A stretch of DNA of 64,000 bases, from positions 731,301-795,300 of the forward strand of contig JAJHZJ010000577.1 of assembly GCA_023548195.1 (NCBI GenBank). Direction: 5' to 3'. The notes below the pieces were generated by a model, which worked only from the letters and a program-made list of their open reading frames with translations, did no database searches and had not been told where the DNA came from. Source of the DNA: Bettongia penicillata ogilbyi. Taxonomy: Eukaryota; Chordata; Mammalia; Diprotodontia; Potoroidae. Below are positions 12,477-23,194 of this stretch, in pieces. Both the position numbers and the translations under genes were made by a program. Within the stretch, counting starts at the first letter, position 1, and the number at the start of each line of letters is the position of its first letter.

Positions 12477-12527
<51 letters not shown>

Positions 12528-12541
12528 AGAGAGAGAGAGGG

Positions 12542-12572
<31 letters not shown>

Positions 12573-12594
12573 GGGAGAGAGAGAGGGAGAGAGA

Positions 12595-12625
<31 letters not shown>
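12472..12625. repeat. Pure polypurine (GA)n tract, 154 bp
   Basis: Uninterrupted purines on the plus strand, mostly (GA)n with periodic GGGA. It lies in the 3' UTR of the minus-strand L1. The Ser/Leu-rich minus-strand frames here are microsatellite translations. Confidence 0.95.
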
Positions 12626-12821
12626 CGAATGGTATGCTTCGATCTGCATTCAGACTCCATAGTTCTTTCTCTGGATGTTGATTGCAATTTCCACCATGAG
12701 TGTTTTGGAATTGTGTTAGATCTTTGTATTGTTGAGGAGAGTTAAGTCTCTTAAAGTTGGTCATCCCACAATGTTGTTGTTACTGCATATCATGTTTTCC
12801 TGGTTTTGCTCATTTCACTCA

Positions 12822-13177
12822 TGTAATGTTAATGAGAGTTGCTTGATTAGAAGAGGCTTGTTTGTAGAAAGGTTCACACATTTTGTGGAGTCCCCCACCC
12901 CTTGAAAACCCAGATGTTGGTGCTTCTGTCTTTGGTAATTATGTATGAATATAATGGTCAGACAATTCTGTCTGTTGATCTGTGATGTATGTATTGCTTT
13001 TTGTCAGACAGTTAGAAAATCTGTTCGTGTTTATTTCTCTTCTTGTGTTTTCTCCGTTGGTGAATGCGATTAAAGAAGATTTTTAACCCCTCAAAAGCTG
13101 CTTTCCTTTTAGAAAAGCAGATCTAAGAATCTGTGCTAGCAGGCCCTCCTGGATGTGTCAGGGTGCTTGCTGCTACA
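12822..13177 (+). mobile_element. Solo LTR (family 1), 5-bp target duplication
   Basis: A 356-bp element starting TGTAATG and ending GCTACA sits inside the L1, flanked by perfect 5-bp duplications ACTCA at 12817-12821 and 13178-13182. Removing it restores the L1 junction 'ttcactca/gcatcagtt', which reads uninterrupted in the related L1 near 61710. TG..CA ends plus a 5-bp duplication are typical of retroviral LTRs. It is related to 34016-34547, sharing 'aacccagatgtt', 'aatggtcagac', 'cctcaaaagctgctttcc' and 'agcaggtcc'-like blocks. No internal viral genes are present. Confidence 0.88.
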
Positions 13178-14144
13178 ACTCAGCATCAGTTCACTTTAGT
13201 CATTACAGGTTTTTCTAAAGTCCATCTGATCATCATTTCTTATGAAACAATAGTATTCCATTACATTCATTTACCACAACTTGTTCACCCATTCCCCAAT
13301 TGATGGGCATCCCCTCAATTTTCAATTCTTTGCCACCACACAAAAAACTGCTATAAATATTTTTTATATGTGGGTCCTTTGCCCATTTTTTATAGTCTCT
13401 TTGGGATACAGACCTATAAGTGATATTACGGGGTCAAAGAGTATGCACACTTCTATAGCCCTTTGGGCATAGTTCCAAATAGTTCTCCTAAATGTTTAGG
13501 AATAGCAATTCATTGGTTTATCAATTTTCCCACATCTTCTCCAACACTTACTATTTTCTTGTTTTGTCATGTTAGCCAATCTGATAGGTATGAGGTGGTA
13601 TCTCAGAGTTGTTTTGATTTGCATTTCTCTGATCAATAGTAATTTAGAGTATTTTTTCATATAACTATAGATAGCTTTGATTTCTTCAACTGAAAACTTC
13701 CTAGTCATATACTTTGGCCATTTAGGAAAGGGGGAATCTCAGGTATTCTTATACATTTCACTAAGTTCTGTATACATTTTAAAAATGAGACCTTTATCAG
13801 AAACACTGCCTGTAAAAATTGTTTCCTAGCTTTCTGCTTCCCTTTTAATCTTGGCTGCATTGGCTATATTTGTGAGAAACTTTTTTAATTTAATGTAATC
13901 AACATTATCAATTCTCCATTTCATAATGTTCTCTATCTCCTTTTTGGTTATAAATTCTTCCATTCACTATATATTTGACAGGCAAAATATTCCTTGTTCT
14001 CCTAACTTGCTTATGGTCTCACCTTTTATGTCCAAATTGTCTATCCATTTTGACTTTATCTTGGCCAGTGGTGTAAGATGTTGGTTTATGCCTAGCTTTG
14101 TCATACTGTTTTTCAGTTTTCTGAACAGTTTTTGTTCATGTGCA

Positions 14145-14343
14145 ATTTTTGTTGACCTCATTTAGATTTTTCTTGGCAACTAAAGTAGTTTGTCATTTCT
14201 TTCTCCAGCTCATCTTAAATATGAAGAAACTGAGGCACTAACAAGGTTAGGTGAGTTTCCCAGGGTCACACAGCTCATAGATGTCTGTGGCCAGATTTGA
14301 ACTTATGAAGATAACCGCTGTGCCATCTAGCTTCTCCTCCATA
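14145..14343 (-). repeat. tRNA-derived marsupial SINE (long-body type A), truncated
   Basis: Inverted copy: 'tttcttggcaac', 'tttctccagctcat', 'gaaactgaggca', 'agggtcacacagctcata', 'ccagatttgaactta', 'gccatctagct'. It is the same family as 20495-20745 and lacks part of its 3' body. Confidence 0.8.
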
Positions 14344-14394
14344 ATGTTACCTTAGACCATATTGTTGGATCAAATCAAGGTGTTGATTTTAGTT

Positions 14395-14620
14395 CTAGCT
14401 TTAACACCTATTAATGGGATGGCTATCAGAAAAGTTCTTAATCTTTCCAAATCTCAGTTTCCTCATCTATTAAATAGAAAGCATAGTACTTGCACTATGC
14501 AGAGAGAATGAAAGCTCTTTAATGGCAGGGACTTTTCATTTTTGTCCTTCTAGCTCCAATACTTAGCAAGGTGCCTAGCGTGTAGGAGCTGCTAAATGAA
14601 GGTTATCTGGTTGATCCATT
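14395..14620 (+). repeat. MIR fragment followed by L2 3' end
   Basis: 'ctcagtttcctcatctatt' marks a plus-strand MIR. From about 14500, 'aaagctctttaatggcaggg' and 'cttagcaaggtgcctagcg' match the conserved L2 3' end. Confidence 0.75.
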
Positions 14621-15181
14621 GACTGAATATCTACTTCAATGAATTTTGTTGTTTTTTTTTTTAGGGCAGGGGGAGAGGGAAATAAAATGTTCTGTGAAAC
14701 TTAGAGCGCTGTGTAAATTTGTCATTATTGCTGTTGCTGCTGCTGTTATTTCCCACAACAATAGTTTCAAATGATTTTCTCTTTCTTTCCACACATACAT
14801 AATAAATTCTCTCCAACCATGCTGATACTGTTACCTCCTACATCATTGAGTAGAGTGAAGCAAACAAATGGAATCTCCCATAATGGTCTATTCTCAAAAA
14901 ATTTCAGCATTATCACCCATTCTTCCCTTCTTTAATTTTGTCTTGAAGGAAGAGGTATCCACACACATCACTAGACTAACTCCCTACCTCATCACCATCT
15001 ACTCTTACCTCCTCTAAGACCTTGCTCCAGTTACTATGCTCTCTCACACACATCTTGTGTTTATCCCTCCCTACTTGGTTCTTTCCATTGCCTGACATCT
15101 ACCCAGCTCTCCACAATTTTACAAAGGCTTTTGATAGGTCCATCCATCACTTTCTTCCCTTTCACAGTCATAAACCATTAA

Positions 15182-15445
15182 AAAATAGTCTTTGCTGCTG
15201 CTGTCGTCCAGTTGTTTTAATGGTGTCCAACTCTCTGTGACCCAATTTTTGAGTTTTCTTGGCAAAAATACTAGAGTGATTTGTCATTTCCTTCTCCAGC
15301 TCATTTCACAGAAGAGGAACTGAGGCAAAGAGGGGTAAGTGAATTGCCTACAGTCACATAGTTAATCATTTGTCTGAGGCTGGATTTAAATGTAGGTCTT
15401 CCTGACTCCAGACCTGTACTCTATCCACTGCCCCACCCAGCTACA
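15182..15445 (-). repeat. tRNA-derived marsupial SINE, type A
   Basis: Nearly complete inverted copy: 'ttgttttaatggtgtccaac' through 'ttcttggcaaaaatactaga', 'tttccttctccagctcattt', 'cctgactccaga' and 'ctatccactgccccac'. Inserted within the L2 fossil. Confidence 0.88.
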
Positions 15446-15569
15446 GAACATTTAGTAACAACAAAACGCCTGTTAAATACAACGATGACTACCAATACTG
15501 CCTTGTTCGCAGTAAAAACATATAACTTCTTTTTTCCCCAAATGACAAAATTTTAAAGGGCAAAAGGTC

Positions 15570-15778
15570 ACATACTATTAGTACAGCAGAATGAGAGCTG
15601 ACTCTGGAATCAGAGGACCTGGTTTCCTATACCTATTTCTGCCACACACTACTTGTGCAAACTTGAATAAGTCATTCAGTCTCCTATACCTCCGTTTCCT
15701 CATCTGTAGAATGAGAGGACGGAACTCACTGGCTTCTGAGATCATTTACAGCTCTAAATCTATAACTAAATAATTTGA
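15570..15778 (+). repeat. MIR-related tRNA SINE
   Basis: Plus-strand head 'tctggaatcagaggacctgg', middle 'gtttcctcatctgtagaatg' and tail 'atcatttacagctctaaat'. Nested in the L2 fossil. Confidence 0.75.
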
Positions 15779-16171
15779 ATTTTCTTGGTTTAAGTTTTCA
15801 GGGAGTATATTTTGTTTTTAGGTTGTCAGCTATATTGAAGCAAAATTCAGTAAAAATAAAAAAATCACCTACATCTGATCCCCCTTGGATCACTCACTAC
15901 CCACTTGCTTCTCAGTGTCTTGTAGGTAGGCTTAGCTCCCAACCACTCCCCTGAAACTCTTCTCTCAAAGTCCACTGGTGCTTCCTTCTCACTTAATTTG
16001 GTCTTATTCCAGGCCTCATCTGACTTGAACACGCTGCAACATTTAATACCAGTGACTACCTTCTCCTTAAAAATACTTCCTTGACTTCAAGGACAGCATA
16101 CTTGTAAAATTCTTATTCTCATACTATTCTCTGAACTGTCCTCTCTGTCTCTGTTCTCTGGCTTTTTATCC

Positions 16172-16392
16172 TCTCCCTCTTCACACAATCAGTTGTATCC
16201 AACTTCATGACCCATTGGGAATTTTCTTGGCAAAAATACTAGAGTGATTTGCCATTTCCTCCTCCAGCTCGTTTTACAGATGAGAATACTGAGACAAACA
16301 GGGTTAAATGACTTGTCCAGGGTGACGCAGGCACTAAGTGTCTGAGGCCAGAATTGAATTTGGGTCACCAACCTAGCTGCCCATACAGTCAT
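16172..16392 (-). repeat. tRNA-derived marsupial SINE, type A
   Basis: Inverted copy: 'ttcttggcaaaaatactaga', 'cctccagctcgttttacaga', 'gacttgtccagggtgacg', 'aacctagctgcc'. It abuts another inverted SINE at 16393. Confidence 0.85.
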
Positions 16393-16600
16393 AGGATCAT
16401 ACAATTGTAGATTTCTAATTGTAAGGAAACTTAGTAGTAAATCACTCTGGCCTTTTCATTGTACAGTTGAGCAACCTAAGGCCCAGAGACATTAAGTGAA
16501 TTTTCCAGCATCACACAGCTAGTAAATATTTCAACCAAGATTTGAATTCAGGTCTCCCTGATTCTAAATCTCAGACTCTCCACTATACCATATTCCTTCA
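16393..16600 (-). repeat. MIR-related SINE
   Basis: Inverted: 'cataggatcatacaattgta', 'aaggcccagagacattaagt', 'catcacacagctagtaaa', 'ttgaattcaggtctccctga'. Adjacent to the type A SINE in the same orientation. Confidence 0.75.
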
Positions 16601-17134
16601 GCCTTCCTTTATATTATTTTTTCCCTCTGAGAACGAAAATCACTCACATATCTTCAACTGCCACCTGTGTCCAACTTATTCAAAAACCTGATTCTTGCCT
16701 GTGCCTGATCTCTCTTCTAAACTACACACTCACACAATTCCATCAGTCTATATAGCACCTCCTCCAAGATTCTCCTTGGCATCTGAAATTTAACAGATTC
16801 AGAATCAAGCTCATCAGATTTGCCACAAGGTAATTTTTTATTTATTTGACAATAGAAAAGTCAAAGACTTTTTTTTATTTAGAGAACGATGCATGAGCTC
16901 ATGTTTCTCTCAGTGATATTTCACCATTAACTCAATCTCCCAAAATTTGAAACTCTGTATTTATTTTTGACTTAACCCTCTACCTCATCACTCATATCTA
17001 TTTTTTTGCATCATTTCTACCTTTGTAATGTTCCTCACATGCATCCCTTCCTTTCCATTTATACCACTACCAACTTAGTACAAGCCTGCTACAAGAGAAT
17101 TCTGAAATGTGTTCCCTTCCCACTACAAGATCTA

Positions 17135-17395
17135 TATACTTCATGTAAACTATTATGAGATGAAATGTGTTATAGTAGATGGAGATCCAGCCTTGAAGCC
17201 AGAAGCCTTGGGCTAAGTCCAGTCTCTGATACACACTGGCTATGTGACCTGGGCAAATCACTTAACCCACCAGTGCTCTAGACCACTCTCTAAGGCTATA
17301 AATTTCAGAGAAGGTGTAAATCCACATCAGTAAAGGCAGTTTCCTCCCCTCAATTCCTAGTAAGACTGAAATCACAGTTTCATTTTCTACCCAAT
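17135..17395 (+). repeat. tRNA-derived SINE, type C
   Basis: Head 'agtagatggagatccagc', 'tatgtgacctgggcaaatca', 'agtgctctagaccactct', 'ataaatttcagagaaggtg' and tail 'ctgaaatcacag'. It shares this body with 21995-22225 and 41700-41935, which defines a separate family in this window. Confidence 0.75.
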
Positions 17396-17634
17396 GGAAA
17401 TGATCCTAAATTCTCTGCCAGGTCTTACAAAGCTGAAAGGACTTTGAGTATAAGGTCCAGTGATTGATTGTAAGACTAATCTTACTAAGTTGAGAGGGGC
17501 TAATTACTCCACTTGTCACAGTATAGTAAATTTTTATGCCAGAACACTTCGTGAATAAAATCTACTAAGATGGAGTGCCCACACGAATGAAAACACAGAT
17601 ATGAAAAATATTGAAGTTTTAAGTAAACAGATCA

Positions 17635-17715
17635 TACGGACAAAGCATTTTCTAAATGCTTACTATGTAGCAGACTCTGTGCAAAGGTGTGACAAATACA
17701 AACATAAATGATCAT
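17635..17715 (+). repeat. CORE-SINE fragment
   Basis: 'taaatgcttactatgtagc..actctgtgcaaag..gacaaatacaaa' resembles the conserved CORE-SINE/MIR segment. Short and diverged. Confidence 0.5.
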
Positions 17716-18050
17716 ACCATCCTTATATCTCACTCATCTACTCAAGGTCATTTTAGAAATCTCTGTTGCCTATTGAGTAAAACTCAGATTTCTTAGCCCT
17801 TGTATTGAAGGCCTTTCATATCATCTTTCCCGCATTAGCTCATACTACTGTTCTGTTCCATTTTAACCAAACTGGCCTAGTCAGTGCTCCCCTGCCAGCT
17901 TCATGCTTTCTTATTCCTGTGGCTTTTTCGTAGCATTCTCTATGGTCCTTCTTTTCCTTTCTTACTATTGTAATCCTACCCATATATTAAGACCCAACTA
18001 AAATATCACCTCTCTCACGAAATCTCCCTGGTTTCCTCTCAATTTTGTAT

Positions 18051-18784
18051 TGATTTCATTTGTCGTTGTGTCACAGGCATACCATTTTATTTAAATTCTG
18101 AACCTTCTCAAATACATAACATGGAGCAGAAGAGTCTCTTGAAGTGACTTTAGACTTAGAAGGACCCCCTCCAATATTTTCCCCTTATCATCGTACCTGC
18201 CATCATATAGGTCTGGAGAGATCATTTTGGGGATACAGATTTCTCATTTGTGTAACATAAGACATTTCAAGCACACACCATAGATGCTCAATTAATATCC
18301 ATTAGAATGATGGTGATATATTGGAAATGTGTGTGGAAATAAAAACTCTTGCTCTTGCTTCACTATTGCTACACAATTCCAACTCTTGCTTTAGTTACAT
18401 AATCACTATTTGGCTCCGTTTGTCACTCATAAAACGAATACAGTGTCTTGAAATTCAAGAATGAAAATTGCTTTGTACAAGGAATGTATCCCTCATCATG
18501 GAATCAGCTATAATGCATTTATAATGCCCCTAAATGGAATCTGTCATCTAGTTGAATCCAGTGTTAAAACCTGACATTCAAATGACCTTTCAATAATCTT
18601 TAGTGGTTTATCCTATTGATAGAGACCTAGGGAGAAGTCTAGCAAAGGACTTTAGAAAAGGAATTTCAGCACTTCTGAAAGGAAGTTGATTCAATTATCT
18701 CCATTATAAAAAGAAAACAGGACTACATGTGATGAAATTCTAAAGACCAAGAAGCCAAAAGCATTGACTTTTGTTTAGTGTGTG
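18051..18784. other. Intergenic stretch, nothing recognised
   Basis: No confident repeat or gene was seen on either strand. Confidence 0.5.
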
Positions 18785-18970
18785 TTGTTCATTTCAGATT
18801 CATCTTATGGGAACAAAGTAGTTTTGCATACATTATCTCATTTGAACCTGATTACAATCCTATAAAGCAGAATAATACAAATAATATTATTCTCATTTTA
18901 AAGATGAGGAAATTCAAGATCAAAGGCTTTACTCATGGTTCCACAAGTAGTAAGTGGCAGATCTGAATGA
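18785..18970 (-). repeat. MIR copy
   Basis: Inverted MIR: 'tttgcatacattatctcat', 'tctcattttaaagatgagga', 'ccacaagtagtaagtggcag'. Confidence 0.75.
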
Positions 18971-19415
18971 ACAAATGAATGAATGACAAAGTATTTATTA
19001 GGTGCATATTACGTTTCATGCACTGTGATGAACACTAGGGATACACATATGAGAATACATGACTTCAAGAAGCTTACATTCTAGGGAGGTAAGACAGTAT
19101 ATAAAGGGGAGCTGGAAAATGAGCTGTAAGGAAAGGACAGGGGTACATGGTCTGGCATGGTTCAGAGGTGGTAGCCAAGAAATAATGGAGAGACTTGCTT
19201 CTAGAAAAGATAAGACAAATATTCATGTACTGAAGTCCAGGATGTTTCAAGGATCAGGATCTAAGCATCCAGTCTAACTCTCATAGCAAGGGAGGTAAGG
19301 AGGATGAGAATGAGGCCTAGAGTACAGCTGATGTGGTTTGGAGATTGTGGCTGAGAAGCAGGACTTGAACTCAAGGTTTTCTATTTCTAGTGCTCTCTTC
19401 ACTCTGCCAGGCTGC
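18971..19415 (+). repeat. Degraded CORE-SINE-type repeat
   Basis: 'agtatttattaggtgcatat..gcactgtgatgaacactaggg..caagaagcttacattctag' is the recognisable front part. The rest to about 19415 ('gaatgaggcctagagta', 'caggacttgaactcaaggt') is more diverged. Confidence 0.55.
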
Positions 19416-19794
19416 TTGAACTCACTAAATATGACTTTTATAGATTAATATTGAAGTTGGCTCAGATTCTCTGACATGGACCTAGCGAGTTAAGGATAGA
19501 AGTGGCATTGTTAGCATATTGTTAGGATCTCAGGGCAGAGTCTCCTAAACTCATGCCTCAATATGCCTAAACTTCATGAAAAAAAATTTACTCTTTGCTC
19601 CTGTGTAGAGAGTAACAATCTACTGTCTTATTGCTCCTTTGAGAATCCTTGTGATTCTCTGGTGTCTCTGTCTCTTTTCTACCCATCAATTGTGCCTTTA
19701 GAAACCCAACACTGTTGTTAATAGTGCCCTTCATAATAGGCCTGTGGTCTTCCCCCAGAAATTTCTTTGTATATATAATTTGCTTCTGTACATA

Positions 19795-19890
19795 GTGATT
19801 TCCCCCCCAATATTTGTATTGTATCCCCAGCACCTTGCACTCTGATTGGCACATGGTATACTTCATAAATATTTGTTGAATTGAACCAGA
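19795..19890 (+). repeat. L2 3' end
   Basis: 'gtatccccagcaccttgcac' then 'tggcacatggtatac' and 'aaatatttgttgaattgaa', the conserved L2 terminus. Confidence 0.8.
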
Positions 19891-20494
19891 GTGTCTTGAT
19901 AGGAAACTATCAAGAAATATGGTCCTGTCATCTTTTTAGCACCATTAACACAATAGACCAGGTAGTTTCTCAAGTGTATGAGCATCACTCCTTCTCCTGT
20001 TCAGGGGAGTCACCGAGATGCTAAGAAAATAAGAAAGGAAAATGGGGAGAGGGGCATTATTTGGTTCTAGCCATGGATTTCTGAATCCTTTTTTAAAAGC
20101 TGATGAAATCCTATGGGAATTAAGCTGAAAAACCATGACAGCAGCTACCCTTCCCTTGAAAGCCAAGACTTTCCTTGAAAGCAAAGAAATTAGTAAGGGT
20201 GCCTCTGGAAGAGACTACTTGTCCATTCAAACAGGGTCCAGCAGAGACTATGAAACTAATCTAGTAGACCAATTGGAAAAATGGCCCTATGTGAACACTG
20301 TAATAACATCACTAGAAAACAACATGCTTTTGGCATTCTAGGTAGGAGTTGCCTTCCAGACAACTTAAATATATGTGATCCCTATGAGTATGTCCTTCAG
20401 TCAGGCTCCCTACATGTACACTCTTCATCTATGTTCTCTGCGTATACCAATTCTTAGAACTCATAAGGGAAAATGTAAACCAAAATATATGAGC

Positions 20495-20745
20495 AGCTAT
20501 GTAGTGCAGTGGATAGAGCACCAGGTCTGAAATCAAAAGACTCCTCTTCCTAAGTTCAAATCTGGACTCAGACATTTCCTAACTGTGTCATCCTGGGCGA
20601 GTCACTTAATCCTGTTTTCCTCTCAGTTTCTTTATCTATAAAAATGAACTGGAGAAGAAAACAGCAAACCATTCCAGTATCCTTGCCAAGAAAATCCCAA
20701 ATGGAGTCAGGAAGAATCAAACACAACTGAAAATACCTGAACACC
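20495..20745 (+). repeat. Complete tRNA-derived marsupial SINE, type A
   Basis: The best full copy of this family in the window. The tRNA-like head 'gcagctatgtagtgcagtgg' includes A-box-like sequence, and the B box is at 'agttcaaatctgg'. The body contains 'cctctcagtttctttatc', 'ggagaagaaaacagcaaacc' and 'ccttgccaagaaaatccc', and the tail 'caaacacaactgaaaatacc'. Flanks share a short 'caaaaatat'-like string (left 'ccaaaatat', right 'acaaaaatat') that may be the target duplication. Such SINEs are pol III transcripts mobilised by LINE enzymes. Confidence 0.88.
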
Positions 20746-21494
20746 AGCAAACAAAAATATTAATTAAGCTGGTGGTTGGGGCAGTGAGAGTCCAGCATAC
20801 CAGGTTATGCCTAAGGGAAATCTAGGTAGTAGGAGAAATTCATGACAGAGCTAGAAATAGAAGACAAGACTTCCTAAGTCTGGTGATAAATCAAAGTTTG
20901 AAATTCTCCCTCCATTGAGGGGAAACTTCCAGTCCAACGAGGTAAAGAGTAAATCTCCAAAGTCAGTCAGGGTGGGGAAGAAAGGGTGGTATAAGGATAA
21001 TATATTTTCCTGCAGTTGGTATTCCTAGAGGCCATAAAATCATACTTTATAGGTGGCCACTTACTATGTTATGATCCAGTTGTGCAACTACACTGTAGAG
21101 ACATGGAAGAAAAAGAAAACATGGGATCGATAGAGACTTAAAATAATGACTGAGGATATAGAGAACAGGGAGGCAGAAGAGGGGCAATGCAATACTGAAA
21201 CTGACCATCAGTTCTATAAAAAGAAACAATTTCTCTCCTTTTAAAATCTAGTTGCACATTGTAGCTGAGATAGTGTTATTGCATAGTATAGCCAACATAA
21301 AAAGATCTCATTTCAGAAGAGCAGGTAGAAGAACTACTTTAAAAATTAACAGGATCTAAAAATACATCATGCAGTTTACTGTTCAGGATTGACTTACACT
21401 GCAAAGTACACTTTTCTCAGTATTTGTAGAACAAGGAATTTGAGTGATTTCAGAAAGCTCAATACAAATCAATAGAGTTACATGACAGCCCCAA
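20746..21494. other. Intergenic stretch, nothing recognised
   Basis: No confident gene or repeat was seen. Confidence 0.5.
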
Positions 21495-21970
21495 AAGGTA
21501 TCAACTGGCCTAGAGATCAAAAAAAGTTTCTTTTATACTCTGTCTTGGCCAGACCACATCTAGAGTATTGTGCCCAGTTCTGGGCACCATTTTGTAGAAC
21601 TGACCGTGGCAGGTGAAAGAAGCTCTAGAAGAAGACAGACAAGATGGTGAGAGGGATGCAGAATATTCCAAACAAATATTAGCTAATGAAACTGGCAGTT
21701 GCTTTGTAAAGACAAGCTCTTGTGTCAAGGTAGCTAACTTCAAGTTTTTGATGGGTGGCTTGTCAATGAATGAATCCAAAGCTTCTCCTTTGCCCTGGGC
21801 ATCAGCCTAGAAACAATAGATGAAGAATGGTAGATTTGTGGAAAAAAATTCTTGACCATAAAAACACTTTAAAGTAGGATAAGGGTGGTTTTGGGTGGTA
21901 GTGAGTTCCTCTCACTGATGGGCTTTTATGTGAAAGTTGGATAATTGCTTATCAAAAATAGCAAAGACAG
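21495..21970 (+). mobile_element. CR1/L3 LINE 3' fragment
   Basis: 'ggccagaccacatctagagt', 'attgtgcccagttctgggca' and, further on, 'ggtggtagtgagttcct..gggcttttatgtgaaagttgga' follow the order of the CR1/L3 3' region (reverse-transcriptase end and 3' UTR). Strongly decayed. Confidence 0.65.
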
Positions 21971-21994
21971 GAATTTTGGTTTATGAATGGGTTG

Positions 21995-22225
21995 GAATAG
22001 AAAGGCAATGTGATGCAGAGGACAGAGATCCAGTCTGAGAGCTTTGAAGACCTGGATTAAGACTCACCTTTGACATTTACAGACTGTGGGATCCAGGGCA
22101 AATCCATTAACCTCTCACAGTGTTTTAGAACACATTTTGAAACTATTACAGAGAAGGAGCTGACCTGCACTGGCAGGAATTTTCCCTTTGGGACTTCTCT
22201 ATGCCAATGAAATTACAAGTCTAGT
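21995..22225 (+). repeat. tRNA-derived SINE, type C
   Basis: 'aaaggcaatgtgatgcagag', 'gagaaggagctgacctgcac', 'gggacttctctatgccaatg', 'aaattacaagtctagtccc'. Same family as 17135 and 41700. Confidence 0.8.
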
Positions 22226-22564
22226 CCCTAGCTCTATTATTGTAATAAGTTGTTATTTATGTAATGATTGTAACTTATTTATTGTACATGTTAATTATTA
22301 CAATAAATAACTTCAGGTTTTTATCATCTGAGATTTTGTGATTCTCTAAATCAAGGAAAATAGAAGGAGACACTCTAGAAGAGAAGAGAGAAGAATTATA
22401 CTGATTTTCCAAAAAAAAAAAGGATGGCTATGGTTCTGTCTTCTACCCCTGTATGACGCACCCATGAGGGCCACCAAAATGTAGTCCATAGACTTTGCTG
22501 AGAGGCATGACTCCATCAAGTATACCATGAAGGAGAAATAAGCAAACTATGGTTCCCCAAGGAT

Positions 22565-22745
22565 ATATGTGTATATATATATGCACACACACAGACATAT
22601 GTATCGGTTGTATGTATATGTATGCATGTATATGCATATGCATGTATGTGTGTATATGTATGTATATATGTATACGTGTGTACGTATACACACGTATACA
22701 TATATACACATATGTACATATATAAATACACCTATATACATATAT
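22565..22745. repeat. TATG/CATA/TACA microsatellite
   Basis: About 180 bp of alternating purine-pyrimidine sequence (TATGTA, CACACA, TGTGTA units). The Tyr/His/Ile-rich frames over it are microsatellite translations. Alternating purine-pyrimidine tracts can adopt Z-DNA. Confidence 0.92.
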
Positions 22746-23194
22746 TTACACAGTTTAAATAAAGTTTTATCATATTTAAAAATGTAAAAAAATTATTTTA
22801 AATTCATAGTTCATCCACAAAAAGATGGTGGATTAGATTTGGCCCTCAAGTCTTAATTTGCTAACCCCTGAATTATAAGCCATTTTCTAAACTGAGGGAC
22901 ATCCCCTGAAAGCACACATTTCTTGGATCTTTTTTAGCTTAATAATAGGAGAGAATTGTTCATTTCCCCTAAAGACATTCATATCAGCCAGATTATATAC
23001 TGAGACAAGGAAACTCATATTTATAAGTTATTACTTCTTGTTGTTACTTGGAAAATCAAGTCTCCCTATTTCTCCCAAGTCAAAAGTACATGGGCCCAAT
23101 CCTATTATTAATAATTAATTATTGACTCAATAATTAATATTATTAAGAGCTTTGAACTTTTTTCATTTCTGGACTGTTTTGTTCCTCTTTAGGC
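22746..23194. other. Intergenic AT-rich stretch
   Basis: Nothing recognised. A small AT palindrome-like segment with repeated 'attaatta' occurs near 23107-23150. Confidence 0.5.

Larger units (their letters stand above)
12280..14144 (-). mobile_element. 5'-truncated L1, interrupted by an LTR
   Basis: Inverted L1 3' UTR begins near 12280-12330 ('cattttgagttctaaatt'), followed by the GA tract, then the ORF2 C-terminus on the minus strand. A frame at 13496-13708 contains '[15 protein letters not shown]' and '[10 protein letters not shown]', both L1 ORF2 hallmarks, and 13967-14161 contains 'KLGEQGIFCLSN'. An LTR sits inside (12822-13177). The L1 is 5'-truncated near 14144, where an inverted SINE begins. 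Confidence 0.87.
14750..18050 (+). mobile_element. Ancient L2 LINE, dissected by SINEs
   Basis: Several blocks, all plus strand and in LINE order, look like one old L2: 14750-15180, 15880-16140 (conceptual 'STETLLSK' followed by a 'DLNTLQHL' analogue of the RT 'DLSAAFDTVDH' block), 16620-16830, 16910-17090 and 17720-18050. The gaps are filled by inserted SINEs at 15182, 15570, 16172, 16393, 17135 and 17635. Whether all blocks derive from a single insertion is an inference from order and strand. Confidence 0.6.

Noticed and set aside
12427..12764. Ser-Leu repeat proteins on the minus strand
   Set aside because: Translation of the (GA)n tract.
23107..23150. AT palindrome as a functional element
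   Set aside because: Simple ATTAATTA composition; no flanking evidence of origin or element ends.
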